A stretch of DNA of 20,957 bases, from positions 1 to 20,957 of the forward strand of contig CAJYKY010000264.1 in NCBI GenBank assembly GCA_913775005.1, given 5' to 3'. The notes under the pieces were generated by a model, which ran no database searches, was not told the origin of the DNA, and was given only the letters and a program-made list of their open reading frames with translations. Shown one piece after another: positions 8,374-15,969 of the stretch. Positions within the stretch are counted from its first letter, which is position 1; every line of letters starts with the position of its first letter. The stretch is from an uncultured Achromobacter sp. (GTDB taxonomy: Bacteria > Pseudomonadota > Gammaproteobacteria > Burkholderiales > Burkholderiaceae_B). Position numbers and translations under genes: made by a program.

Positions 8374-9873
8374 CTACGCCTTTCTCAGCGCGCCAGCCAG
8401 GCGCCGCACGGCGAGTTCGATCTCGTACTCGGTCAGCGACGAATACCCCAATATCCACCCCTGCCGTTCTTGCGGCCCGGCATACAACCGGCTTAGCCCA
8501 GGCAGTTGCAAACCGGCGCTGGCCGCCAGCCGTATGGTCCTGGCCTCGGACCAGCCGCGCGCCAGCAGGCACGGGATCTGCAAGCCGCCTTCCGGCCGCA
8601 AGGCCGTGGCGATGCCTGCCAGATGCGTGTCCACGGCCTGCAACATGGCGTTGCGGCGCGCGGCGTACAGCTTGCGCATCGCGCGCACGTGGGCACCGTA
8701 GTGGCCATCTTCCATGAAACGCGCCAGCGTCAGCTGCACGGCTTGCGGCGTGTGGCCATCCATGATGCTGCGCGCGCGGGTGAACGCGTCCACGAGTTCC
8801 GGCGGCAGCGCCATGTAGCCCATCCGCAAGCCGGGGAACAACGTCTTGCTGAACGTGCCCACGTACAGCGTGCGCTGATGCTTGTCCACGCCCTGCACGC
8901 AGGCGGTAGGCAGCCCGTCGTAATGGAATTCGCTGTCGTAGTCGTCTTCGATAATCCAGCGTCCGCGCTCGGCCGCCCAGCGCGTCAGCTCCAGCCGCCG
9001 CGCCAGCGACAGCGTGGCCCCGGTGGGATATTGATGCGACGGCGTCACATACACGCAGGCCGCGCCACTGCGGTCCGCGCCCAGCAGGTCCATGCGGATG
9101 CCTTCCGCATCCACGTCGATCGGCACCACCTTGGCCTCGGCCGCTTCGAACGCCTTGCGCGCGCCAAAGTAGCCAGGGTTCTCAAGCAAGATGGGCTTGC
9201 CAGCGTCCACCAGCAATTGCGCGCATAGATACAGCGCCTGCCGCGTACTGCTCAACACCAAAATCTGGTCCGCCGTAACCTTGGCGCCGCGCTCAAGATT
9301 CAAGTAGGCCGCAATCGCCTTGCGCAGCGGCGCAGCGCCTTGAGGATCCCCATGCAGCAGGATCTGATCGCGGTGATCTTTCAACACCTGGCGTTGCAAG
9401 CGCTCCCAGACATCAACCGGAAACGTGCGTGTCTCAGGCAGGCCGGTGGCAAAGGCCTGCACCACGCGCTGATCCGCCACGCCGCCCGACTCCAGAATCA
9501 TCCTGCCCCGGCGGCTCAGCCCCGCGCCCGGCGCCAAGTCCAGACGCTGTTCATCACGCAGCTTGATCCGCCGCCCTGACGCGCCGCGCAGCGGCGCGCC
9601 CACGGTATCGGACACATAGCTGCCCGAACCGCCGCGCCGCACGATGTAGCCATCCCGATGCAACTGCACATAGGCGTTTTCAACGGTGTCGCGGGCGACG
9701 CCCAGGGTGGCCGCCAGCGCGCGCGTGGCAGGCAGCTTGACGCCGGGATCCAGCGCCGCGTCCAGGATCAACGCGCGCAGCGCACGCGAGATGCGCAGAT
9801 GCAGATCCAGCGGCTGCAAGTCTGCGTCGTTCAGCCGAATTTTCAGGGATTCCAGTTCAAAGGCCTGGGTCAT
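8374..9873 (-). CDS. MocR-type (GntR/aminotransferase) transcriptional regulator
   Basis: A 499-residue cytoplasmic regulator. An N-terminal GntR winged helix (about 20-90: LHLRISRALRALILDAALDPGVKLPATRALA...VARDTVENAYVQLHRDGYIVRRGGSGSYV) is joined to a class I aminotransferase-like domain (about 130-495) with SSTRQALYL, ENPGYFGARKAF, TPSHQYPTGATLS, EDDYDSEFHYDG, and the PLP-binding Lys343 in GTFSKTLFPGLRMGY. MocR proteins use PLP as an effector-sensing cofactor and often control a divergent neighbour. Here the divergent gene is a glutamine amidotransferase and the convergent one is benE. ATG 9873 places the HTH at the usual distance; the frame is open further to 10011 with other possible starts but no clear ribosome site. 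Confidence 0.93.
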   Translation of the reverse strand: MTQAFELESLKIRLNDADLQPLDLHLRISRALRALILDAALDPGVKLPATRALAATLGVARDTVENAYVQLHRDGYIVRRGGSGSYVSDTVGAPLRGASGRRIKLRDEQRLDLAPGAGLSRRGRMILESGGVADQRVVQAFATGLPETRTFPVDVWERLQRQVLKDHRDQILLHGDPQGAAPLRKAIAAYLNLERGAKVTADQILVLSSTRQALYLCAQLLVDAGKPILLENPGYFGARKAFEAAEAKVVPIDVDAEGIRMDLLGADRSGAACVYVTPSHQYPTGATLSLARRLELTRWAAERGRWIIEDDYDSEFHYDGLPTACVQGVDKHQRTLYVGTFSKTLFPGLRMGYMALPPELVDAFTRARSIMDGHTPQAVQLTLARFMEDGHYGAHVRAMRKLYAARRNAMLQAVDTHLAGIATALRPEGGLQIPCLLARGWSEARTIRLAASAGLQLPGLSRLYAGPQERQGWILGYSSLTEYEIELAVRRLAGALRKA

Positions 9874-9935
9874 GCGGTCTGCCGGAAGGATAAGATGATT
9901 GCCGTTGTGGCAGGCCATTCTATCCGCGTGCGCGC

Positions 9936-9947
9936 CAATGATCATTG
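9936..9947. promoter_or_regulatory. Perfect 12-bp palindrome between MocR regulator and amidotransferase
   Basis: CAATGATCATTG is fully self-complementary and sits in the 159-base divergent gap, 62 bases before the regulator start and 85 before the amidotransferase start. It is the only clear dyad noticed there, so it is a candidate operator for the regulator. The palindrome is certain, the function inferred. Confidence 0.4.
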
Positions 9948-10032
9948 ACGTTGCAAGGCAAGCGGTGGCAGCATCACTCCCCGGCAGCCTCGCCGCGCCA
10001 ATACCCATCACCGTTGCCCAGGACTACCCCCC

Positions 10033-10791
10033 ATGCCGCACAAGCCCCTGCTCATCATCCAGATGGGCCGCCCGCCCGAAGACCTTCGGCAAGCACTTGG
10101 CGAACAAGGCGACTGGATGCGTTCGGCGCTGGACGGGCTGGACGTGCAGACGGTGGTCGTCAACCCTGAAGCCAACGAAGCCCTGCCTGATCCGGCGAAC
10201 GTTGCGGCGGCGGTCGTGACCGGATCCTGGGCGATGGTGACAGACGAGGAACCCTGGAGCGAGCGCACCGCTGAATGGCTGCGCGCCGCCAGCGCGGCAG
10301 GCGTCCCGCTGCTGGGCGTGTGCTACGGCCACCAACTGATGGCGCATGCCTTCGGTGGCGTGGTCGGCTACCACCCGCAAGGGCGAGAGATCGGCCAACA
10401 CGCGGTGACGCTATCGGACAACGCGCGCAGCGATCCGCTGCTGGCCACGCTGCCCGCAACCTTGTCCGCCAACCTGACGCACGAGCAAACCGTGCTGACG
10501 CCGCCGCCGGGCGCGGCGGTGCTGGGGTGGTCAGCGCATGATCCGCATCAGATTCTGCGCTATGGCCCCAACGCAATCTCGGTTCAGTTTCACCCTGAGT
10601 TCTTTCCTGAGCTGATGTCGGCGTGCCTTGCGCGCCGGGCAGACAAGTTCAAGGCCGAAGGGTTTGATGTGGACGCGATGATTCAGGCGCTAGCCGCCAC
10701 GCAGCACGCGCGCGATGTGCTGCGTGGCTTTGCGGCGCAGGTCAGCCCAGATACTCCACATTCCCGCACACCGAAATACTCTGCCCACTGA
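10033..10791 (+). CDS. Class I glutamine amidotransferase domain protein (GuaA-N-like)
   Basis: A 252-residue stand-alone class I glutamine amidotransferase or gamma-glutamyl hydrolase-like protein. The catalytic triad is visible: nucleophile Cys97 in LLGVCYGHQLMAHAFGG, His187 and Glu189 in SVQFHPEF. There is no synthetase domain, so it is not GuaA itself; relatives are annotated only as GMP synthase-like amidotransferases, and the substrate is unknown. AGGA lies 9 bases before ATG 10033. It is divergent from the MocR-type regulator, suggesting that it is regulated by it. Its last 50 bases, encoding roughly the final 16 residues (beginning near QVSPDTPHS), overlap the convergent dehydrogenase gene, so this tail is probably not conserved. 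Confidence 0.88.
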   Translation: MPHKPLLIIQMGRPPEDLRQALGEQGDWMRSALDGLDVQTVVVNPEANEALPDPANVAAAVVTGSWAMVTDEEPWSERTAEWLRAASAAGVPLLGVCYGHQLMAHAFGGVVGYHPQGREIGQHAVTLSDNARSDPLLATLPATLSANLTHEQTVLTPPPGAAVLGWSAHDPHQILRYGPNAISVQFHPEFFPELMSACLARRADKFKAEGFDVDAMIQALAATQHARDVLRGFAAQVSPDTPHSRTPKYSAH

Positions 10792-11518
10792 TGATGGCGC
10801 CCGCGTCAGAGCACAGGTACGCGACCTGATTGGCCACGTCCTCCGGCATCGTCATGCGCCGCAGCGACACCTTTTCTACAAGCTGTTCGCGCATCTCATC
10901 ATTGCTGACGCCGCCGGCCGCCGCCCGCGCCGCAATCACGCGCTCGACTCTGTCGCCCGACACCACGCCGGGCAACACTGAATTGACCCGGATATTAGAC
11001 GGACCCAACTCCATCGCCCAGGTCTGCGTCAGCCCTGCCAAGCCGAACTTGCTGGCGCTGTAGGGGCTGCGCAGCGAAAACCCCAGACGCCCCGCCACCG
11101 AAGAAATATTGATAATGGCGCCGCCGCCTGCCGCGCGCAGCAGGGGCACCGCGCTGCGGGCGCACAGGAAGGTGCCGGTCAGGTTCACGTCTAGCGTGTT
11201 CTGCCACGCGGCCAGCGTCGTGTCTTCCAGCCGGCTGGTGGGGCCGGACACGCCGGCGTTGTTAATCAATGCATCCAGCTTCTGCCAACGCGCGCGCAAG
11301 TCGGCGAACATCTCTGCGACCTGAGCCTCGCTGGAGACGTCGGTCACGCTGACGCTCAGGTTCGGATGCGTGTTGCGCGCGGCTTCGCATGCCTGCGCAT
11401 CCACGTCGCAGATATGCACGTGCGCACCGTTAGCCAGGAACTTCTGCGCAATGGCCCAGCCGATGCCTTGCGCACCGGCGGTCACCAGCACGCGCTTGTC
11501 TTTCAGTGATTCAGTCAT
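10742..11518 (-). CDS. Short-chain dehydrogenase/reductase (SDR)
   Basis: A 258-residue NAD(P)-dependent classical SDR. It has the nucleotide motif TAGAQGIG (Gly15, Gly18, Gly20), an acidic residue after beta-2 (CDVD, which favours NAD), NNAG (86-89), Ser140 (NISSVAG) and the catalytic Tyr153/Lys157 (YSASK). It is the third gene of a binding protein-BKACE-SDR operon, so it probably oxidises a hydroxy-acid substrate to the beta-keto acid cleaved by BKACE; this is inferred from position. ATG 11518 lies 20 bases after the BKACE stop; a TTG at 11542 overlapping that stop is the alternative start but adds residues before a normal SDR N-terminus. The 3' end overlaps the amidotransferase gene by 50 bases. 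Confidence 0.92.
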   Translation of the reverse strand: MTESLKDKRVLVTAGAQGIGWAIAQKFLANGAHVHICDVDAQACEAARNTHPNLSVSVTDVSSEAQVAEMFADLRARWQKLDALINNAGVSGPTSRLEDTTLAAWQNTLDVNLTGTFLCARSAVPLLRAAGGGAIINISSVAGRLGFSLRSPYSASKFGLAGLTQTWAMELGPSNIRVNSVLPGVVSGDRVERVIAARAAAGGVSNDEMREQLVEKVSLRRMTMPEDVANQVAYLCSDAGAIISGQSISVCGNVEYLG

Positions 11519-11538
11519 GGATCGTCGCAGTGGGAATA

Positions 11539-12453
11539 TCAAAGCGCGAACTCGGGGCGGATGCCGCTACGCAGCGGCAAGCCCATGATCTCGCGGGCTT
11601 CGGCAGGCGTAGCCGGTTCCATATCCAGCTCGCGGATGATGCGCACGATGCGCTCGGTCAGCTGCACATTGGTGGCGAGCTCGCCGTGCCGGTAGTACAG
11701 ATTGTCTTCCAGGCCCACACGCGCATGGCCGCCCAGCAGTAGCGCGCTGATATTGGCTTCCAGCTGCGACGGCCCGATGCCGCTGACGCAGAAGATGCTG
11801 TTCTTGGGCAGCAGGTCAACCATCATCTGCAAATGCCTGGGCGAAAACGGCATTGCGTTCTGAAAGTTGCGATGCACGTTCATCACCAGGTTGATGAAGT
11901 GCGGCCCTTCGTCCAGACCCTCGTCGATCAGCGTCGTGGCGTCTTGCAGGATATGCGTGGGGCTGAAGACTTCCCATTCGGGCTTGATGCCGCGCGCCTT
12001 CATGCCGGCAGCCAGTTCGCGCGCTTTGGTCAGCGGCGTGTTCATCAGGTATTCGCGGTCGCCAAACGCCAGGTTCAGCGTCGTGGCGTCCAGCGTGCAC
12101 ATCTCGGCGCCGGCATCCATGCCCTTGAGCCGTTCTTCCCACAAGATTTCCCAAGTGCCGGGCGTGGTCTCTTTGACCATGTCGCCATGGACGCCGCCGC
12201 CCGTGGAATTGTTCAGCACGATGTCGCAGCGTTCTCGGATGCGCTGATTCATGTCTCGGTAGATGGCGGCGTTGCACGTGGCCTGGTCGTCTGGCCGGCG
12301 CGCATGCAGGGCCACCACGCTGGCGCCCGCGTTGTAGCAGCGGTAGACGTCTTCGGCAATTTCCGCGGGCTGCGTCGGCAGGTTCGGGTTCTGGGTCTTG
12401 AACGCCATGCCGCCGGTTGGGGCGATGGTCACAATGACTTTGCGTTTAGCCAT
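11539..12453 (-). CDS. Beta-keto acid cleavage enzyme (BKACE, DUF849)
   Basis: A 304-residue TIM-barrel enzyme of the family of 3-keto-5-aminohexanoate cleavage enzyme, which condenses a beta-keto acid with acetyl-CoA to give acetoacetate and a new CoA ester. Seen: IAPTGGM near the N-terminus, NNSTGGGVHGD, EMCTLDATT, EWEVFSPTHI, CVSGIGPSQ, and GGHARVGLEDNLY with Arg245 and Glu249 at the positions of the known arginine and metal-binding glutamate. The usual HxH zinc motif reads Ala48-Leu-His50 (VALHARRP), so the first metal His is absent. The ribosome site AGAGA lies just before ATG 12453. It lies 43 bases after the binding-protein gene and is co-transcribed with it and the SDR. The keto acid used cannot be told. 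Confidence 0.92.
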   Translation of the reverse strand: MAKRKVIVTIAPTGGMAFKTQNPNLPTQPAEIAEDVYRCYNAGASVVALHARRPDDQATCNAAIYRDMNQRIRERCDIVLNNSTGGGVHGDMVKETTPGTWEILWEERLKGMDAGAEMCTLDATTLNLAFGDREYLMNTPLTKARELAAGMKARGIKPEWEVFSPTHILQDATTLIDEGLDEGPHFINLVMNVHRNFQNAMPFSPRHLQMMVDLLPKNSIFCVSGIGPSQLEANISALLLGGHARVGLEDNLYYRHGELATNVQLTERIVRIIRELDMEPATPAEAREIMGLPLRSGIRPEFAL

Positions 12454-12496
12454 GATGGTCTCTTGTCTATGGGGCGTTGATCGACGGATCTCTGAT

Positions 12497-13720
12497 CTAT
12501 TTCCACAGGGCGCAACGGCTTTCGGCCTGCTTGGTAAAGGCCTCGTTGCCGTCAATCGTTTGCACCACCTTGAAATAATCCCAAGGCGCCTTGGACTCTT
12601 CCGGCGTCTTCACTTGCAATAGCACCATGTCGTGCACGACACGGCCGTCCGGACGCACCACGCCGTCTTTGATGTACAGGTCGTTCAACTTGTTTTCGCG
12701 CAGGTAGGCCAGCACGCGGTCGGCGTCATCCGTGCCCGTGGCCTTGACCGCGCGCAGGTATTGCAGCGCGGCGGAATAGTCAGCCGCCTGCAACGACGAG
12801 GGCATGGCCTTGCGGCGTTCAAAGAATTTCTGGCTCCATGCGCGCGTTTCGTCCGACGCATTCCAGTACCAGCTGTCGGTCAGGTACATGCCCTGCGTGG
12901 CCGGCAGGCCCATGGCGTGGATGTCATTGATGAACATGATCATGCCCGCCAGCCGCATCGTCTTGGTCAACCCGAATTCATTGGCGGCCTTGATGGCGTT
13001 GGTGGCGTCGGCGCCCGCGTTGGCCAAGGCCAGGATCTCGGCCTTGCTGCTTTGCGCCTGCAACAGGAACGACGAGAAATCGCTGGACGACAGCGGATGC
13101 TTGACGGATCCCACGACCTTGCCGCCCGCCGCTTCCACCACCTTGGTGGTGTCGGCCTGTAGCGCGTTGCCAAAGGCGTAATCGGCCGTCAGGAAGTACC
13201 AGGTCTTGCCCCCTGCCTTGACCACCGCCGCGCCGGTGCCGCGCGCTTGCGCCACGGTGTCGTACGCGTAGTTCAGCGTGTAAGGCGTGCACTGCTCGTT
13301 GGTCAGCGCCGGTGCGCCCGCCCCCACCACGATGATGGGCTTCTTCTTGTCGGCCGCCACCTTGGACATGGCCAGCGCCGTGCTGGAGTTGGTGCCGCCG
13401 ATCAACATGTCCAGCCCGCGCTGGTCGAACCATTCGCGCGCCTTGGCCGACGCGATGTCCGCCTTGTTCTGGTGGTCTGCTGTCAAGAGCTCGATCTTCT
13501 TGCCGTTGATCTCGCCACCCATCTCTTCAATCGCCATCTTGATGGCTTCGGCGCCGCCCGGGCCATCCGGCCCCGAGTACACGCCCGACAGGTCGGTGAT
13601 GAAGCCGATCCGAATGACATCATCGGAAATCTGGGCGTGGGCGTTCGCTGCGTTCAACAGCAAAGCCGCAACGCCGGCGGCCTTGGCGGTACGGCACATG
13701 ATGCGTGGCATTGACAACAT
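12497..13720 (-). CDS. LIV-type ABC transporter periplasmic substrate-binding protein
   Basis: A 407-residue secreted periplasmic protein of the Peripla_BP_6 (leucine/isoleucine/valine-binding) family. A signal peptide with AHA-Q cleavage near residue 29 is followed by IRIGFITDLSGVYSGPDGPGGAEAIKMAIEEMGGEINGKKIELLTADHQNKADIA, VIGG-like LIGGTNSSTALAM, and YFLTADYAFGNALQADT, all typical of the fold. AGAGGAGA lies about 5 bases before ATG 13720. It is the first gene of an operon with BKACE and SDR, pointing to uptake of the acid those enzymes degrade. No permease or ATPase subunit is in the window, so it must share a transporter encoded elsewhere. It is divergent from a Crp/Fnr-type regulator. 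Confidence 0.93.
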   Translation of the reverse strand: MLSMPRIMCRTAKAAGVAALLLNAANAHAQISDDVIRIGFITDLSGVYSGPDGPGGAEAIKMAIEEMGGEINGKKIELLTADHQNKADIASAKAREWFDQRGLDMLIGGTNSSTALAMSKVAADKKKPIIVVGAGAPALTNEQCTPYTLNYAYDTVAQARGTGAAVVKAGGKTWYFLTADYAFGNALQADTTKVVEAAGGKVVGSVKHPLSSSDFSSFLLQAQSSKAEILALANAGADATNAIKAANEFGLTKTMRLAGMIMFINDIHAMGLPATQGMYLTDSWYWNASDETRAWSQKFFERRKAMPSSLQAADYSAALQYLRAVKATGTDDADRVLAYLRENKLNDLYIKDGVVRPDGRVVHDMVLLQVKTPEESKAPWDYFKVVQTIDGNEAFTKQAESRCALWK

Positions 13721-13791
13721 ACCGGTCTCCTCTTATGTTTTTTTGGCCCGATGGGCGTCAACCATTCTGGGTCCCGCTCCCGGCGCGTACA

Positions 13792-13805
13792 GTCATCATG
13801 GTGAC
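13792..13805. promoter_or_regulatory. Dyad GTCATCATGGTGAC in divergent promoter gap
   Basis: Two 7-base arms (GTCATCA / TGGTGAC) pair at six of seven positions. The dyad sits in the middle of the 138 bases between the binding-protein operon and the Crp/Fnr-type regulator, a natural place for an operator. It does not match the classic CRP or FNR half-sites TGTGA or TTGAT. Confidence 0.35.
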
Positions 13806-13858
13806 AAAGCGCCCTAGGGTTTACCTGAGCGGCGTCTCTATGGGAAACAGGAGAAAAC

Positions 13859-14635
13859 ATGCGCGGACCGCCCACCGGCGACGGCACTCTATCGTCCGGC
13901 TCCAAACGAAGACCCGCCCAGTCCCCGCTGGACAAAATGCTGGGCGTCGTGCCCTGGTACAACGGCCTGCCGGAACTGGAACGCAACCTGGTCCGCGCAG
14001 AACTGCGCACCGTGTCCTTGGCTACCGGCGAATACCTGTTCCGCGCCGGCTCCAAGTCGTTGGGCTGGTATGGCGTGGTGGAAGGCCTGGTGAAATGGAC
14101 CTCACCCGGCGCAGACGGTAAATCGCTATCGCTGGCCGGATTCAGCATCGGCAGCTGGTTCGGCGAAGCCACCATGCTGCGCCGCGAACGCTTCGAATAC
14201 GAGGTGATCGCGCTGCGGCCCAGCCTCATCGTGATCCTACCCCGAGAGACGTGTGAACGCCTGTGGAATCACCACATCGAATTCACCAAGGCCTTGACGA
14301 TGCACCTGGCGCAGCGGGTGAACTGGCTGATGGCCAGCTACACCGGCAACGTGCTGCTGGACGTCGACACGACGGTCGCGCGCGCGGTGGTGGCGCAACT
14401 GGAAGCGGAACGGCACGCGGATACGCAAGGGCGGCTGAAGATCTCGCAAGAAGAAATCGCCAGCCTGTGCGGCGTGTCACGGCAACGCACGAATGCGGCG
14501 CTAACGCGGCTGGCGCGGGCGGGGGTATTGAAAACGCATTACGGGGGGATGACGATTTTGGATAGGGGCGAATTGAACCGCTTGGCGATGCTGGATGAAG
14601 CGCCGGCGGCGTCGCATACGGCGTCGCGAAGCTGA
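13859..14635 (+). CDS. Crp/Fnr-family transcriptional regulator
   Basis: A 258-residue DNA-binding regulator with a cyclic-nucleotide-binding-like barrel (about 30-145) and a Crp-type winged helix (about 175-240; ISQEEIASLCGVSRQRTNAALTRLARAGVL). The barrel keeps GSWFGE with Glu103, but the Arg-Ser pair that holds cAMP in CRP is not evident (RRERFEYEV instead), and there is no N-terminal cysteine cluster of an FNR iron-sulphur site. The effector is therefore probably neither cAMP nor oxygen via a 4Fe-4S cluster. AGGAG lies 5 bases before ATG 13859. Divergent orientation makes the binding protein-BKACE-SDR operon the likely target. Confidence 0.92.
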   Translation: MRGPPTGDGTLSSGSKRRPAQSPLDKMLGVVPWYNGLPELERNLVRAELRTVSLATGEYLFRAGSKSLGWYGVVEGLVKWTSPGADGKSLSLAGFSIGSWFGEATMLRRERFEYEVIALRPSLIVILPRETCERLWNHHIEFTKALTMHLAQRVNWLMASYTGNVLLDVDTTVARAVVAQLEAERHADTQGRLKISQEEIASLCGVSRQRTNAALTRLARAGVLKTHYGGMTILDRGELNRLAMLDEAPAASHTASRS

Positions 14636-14738
14636 ATACATTCAGACCGCACGCCGCCTGATCTTTTCTGATTGTTCCTATAGGCAGCCGTCCTGATCAC
14701 CTTCATTATCGATCGAAGGAAATCAGGTCGTTATCGAT
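14632..14738. promoter_or_regulatory. Upstream region of trpBA with inverted and direct repeats
   Basis: In the gap before trpB are the inverted repeat CTGAATACATTCAG (14632-14645, overlapping the end of the upstream gene) and two copies of TTATCGAT (14706-14713 and 14731-14738, 25 bases apart, the second inside the palindrome TATCGATA). These are candidate regulator sites. No Trp-rich leader peptide and no attenuator-like terminator were seen, so classical trp attenuation is not supported. The promoter itself is not clear. Confidence 0.3.
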
Positions 14739-14772
14739 ATCAAAGATACCGACCCGTTGAAGGGAGTTCGGT

Positions 14773-15969
14773 ATGTTCGCCAATGTGGAATTGGTCAGAA
14801 GATTTGGCGCAGGAAGATTCGGTGGAAGCTACGTATCTGAAAGCCTCGTCAGTGTATTGGCCGAGGTCCATGAGGCCTTTGAATCGGCACTTCAAGATAA
14901 GAACTTTCACCATAGCCTGGCGGTGCTGCTGAGAGACTTCGGCGGAAGGCAAACGCCGCTCTTTCACGCCAAGCGCCTTTCCCGGCAGTTGGGCAGAAAC
15001 ATCTACCTCAAGCGTGAAGACTTGCTTCACGGTGGCGCGCATAAAACCAACAGCACACTGGGCCAATTACTCCTTGCGCAGCGCATGGGAAAGACTCGCA
15101 TCATCGCTGAAACGGGAGCAGGCCAACATGGCGTCGCCACCGCGATGACAGGAGCCGCCCTGGGCCTTCCGGTCGAAGTCTATATGGGCGCTGTTGATAT
15201 TGAGCGGCAACGTCAGAACGTCAGGCGCATGGAGCTATTTGGCGCCACCGTGCACGCCGTCGACTCCGGTGGTGCCACGCTGAAAGATGCCATCAACGAG
15301 GCGATGCGCGACTGGATCACCAACGTCGGCAGCACCTACCACTGCTTCGGCACCGCTGCCGGGCCGTTTCCGTACCCATCAATGATCAAGTATTTCCAGT
15401 CGGTCATCGGCACAGAGTCGCGCCAGCAGATTCTTGAACGGACCGGACGGCTACCCGATGCCGTGTTTGCCTGCATTGGCGGCGGAAGCAACGCCGTGGG
15501 CTTGTTCTCTGGTTTCGAAAACGATGCCTGCGTATCCCTGCATGGCGCAGAACCCGCAGGCAAAGCCGATGGCTCCAACCTTCACGCAGCCGTACTCACC
15601 AAGGGCAGCATCGGCGTATTTCACGGCATGCGTTCTTTGTTCTTGCAGAATCAGGAAGGGCAGATTGCCAACACGCATTCGATTGCCGCCGGGTTGGATT
15701 ATCCAGGCGTCGGACCGGAACTGGTGGCGTTGCAGGATTCCGGCCGTGCGAGCTTCTCCGCAATCAGCGATGACGAGGCGCTCAATGCGTTTGAACAGTT
15801 ATCGCTGTTGGAAGGCATTATCCCCGCGCTTGAATCGGCCCATGCCGTTGCGCTAGCGATCAAAAAAAGCCAGGAGTTCGCACCAGAAAGCAATTTGATC
15901 GTCTGTCTGTCTGGTCGAGGAGACAAAGACCTGGACGAGTACTGGAGAATCAAGGAACTCGTGCAATGA
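14773..15969 (+). CDS. trpB: Tryptophan synthase beta subunit, probably an accessory copy
   Basis: A 398-residue PLP enzyme joining indole and serine to tryptophan, normal length for TrpB. Catalytic features are intact: PLP Lys91 in GAHKTN, Glu113 in AETGAGQHG, GGGSNAVG phosphate loop, GLDYPGVGPE and the SGRGDKD C-terminal motif. Divergent points compared with ordinary TrpB are LLHGGAHK where NHTGAHK is usual, and GPELVAL where GPEH/GPQH is usual. The ribosome site AGGGAG lies just upstream of ATG 14773. It overlaps trpA by ATGA. trpF, trpC and the rest of the pathway are absent, and G+C is lower than in the flanks, so this looks like a second, transferred copy rather than the housekeeping one; the substrate may be modified. 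Confidence 0.93.
   Translation: MFANVELVRRFGAGRFGGSYVSESLVSVLAEVHEAFESALQDKNFHHSLAVLLRDFGGRQTPLFHAKRLSRQLGRNIYLKREDLLHGGAHKTNSTLGQLLLAQRMGKTRIIAETGAGQHGVATAMTGAALGLPVEVYMGAVDIERQRQNVRRMELFGATVHAVDSGGATLKDAINEAMRDWITNVGSTYHCFGTAAGPFPYPSMIKYFQSVIGTESRQQILERTGRLPDAVFACIGGGSNAVGLFSGFENDACVSLHGAEPAGKADGSNLHAAVLTKGSIGVFHGMRSLFLQNQEGQIANTHSIAAGLDYPGVGPELVALQDSGRASFSAISDDEALNAFEQLSLLEGIIPALESAHAVALAIKKSQEFAPESNLIVCLSGRGDKDLDEYWRIKELVQ

Noticed and set aside
14636..14772. trp attenuator or leader peptide before trpB
   Set aside because: No short frame with tandem Trp codons and no alternative hairpins followed by a T-run.
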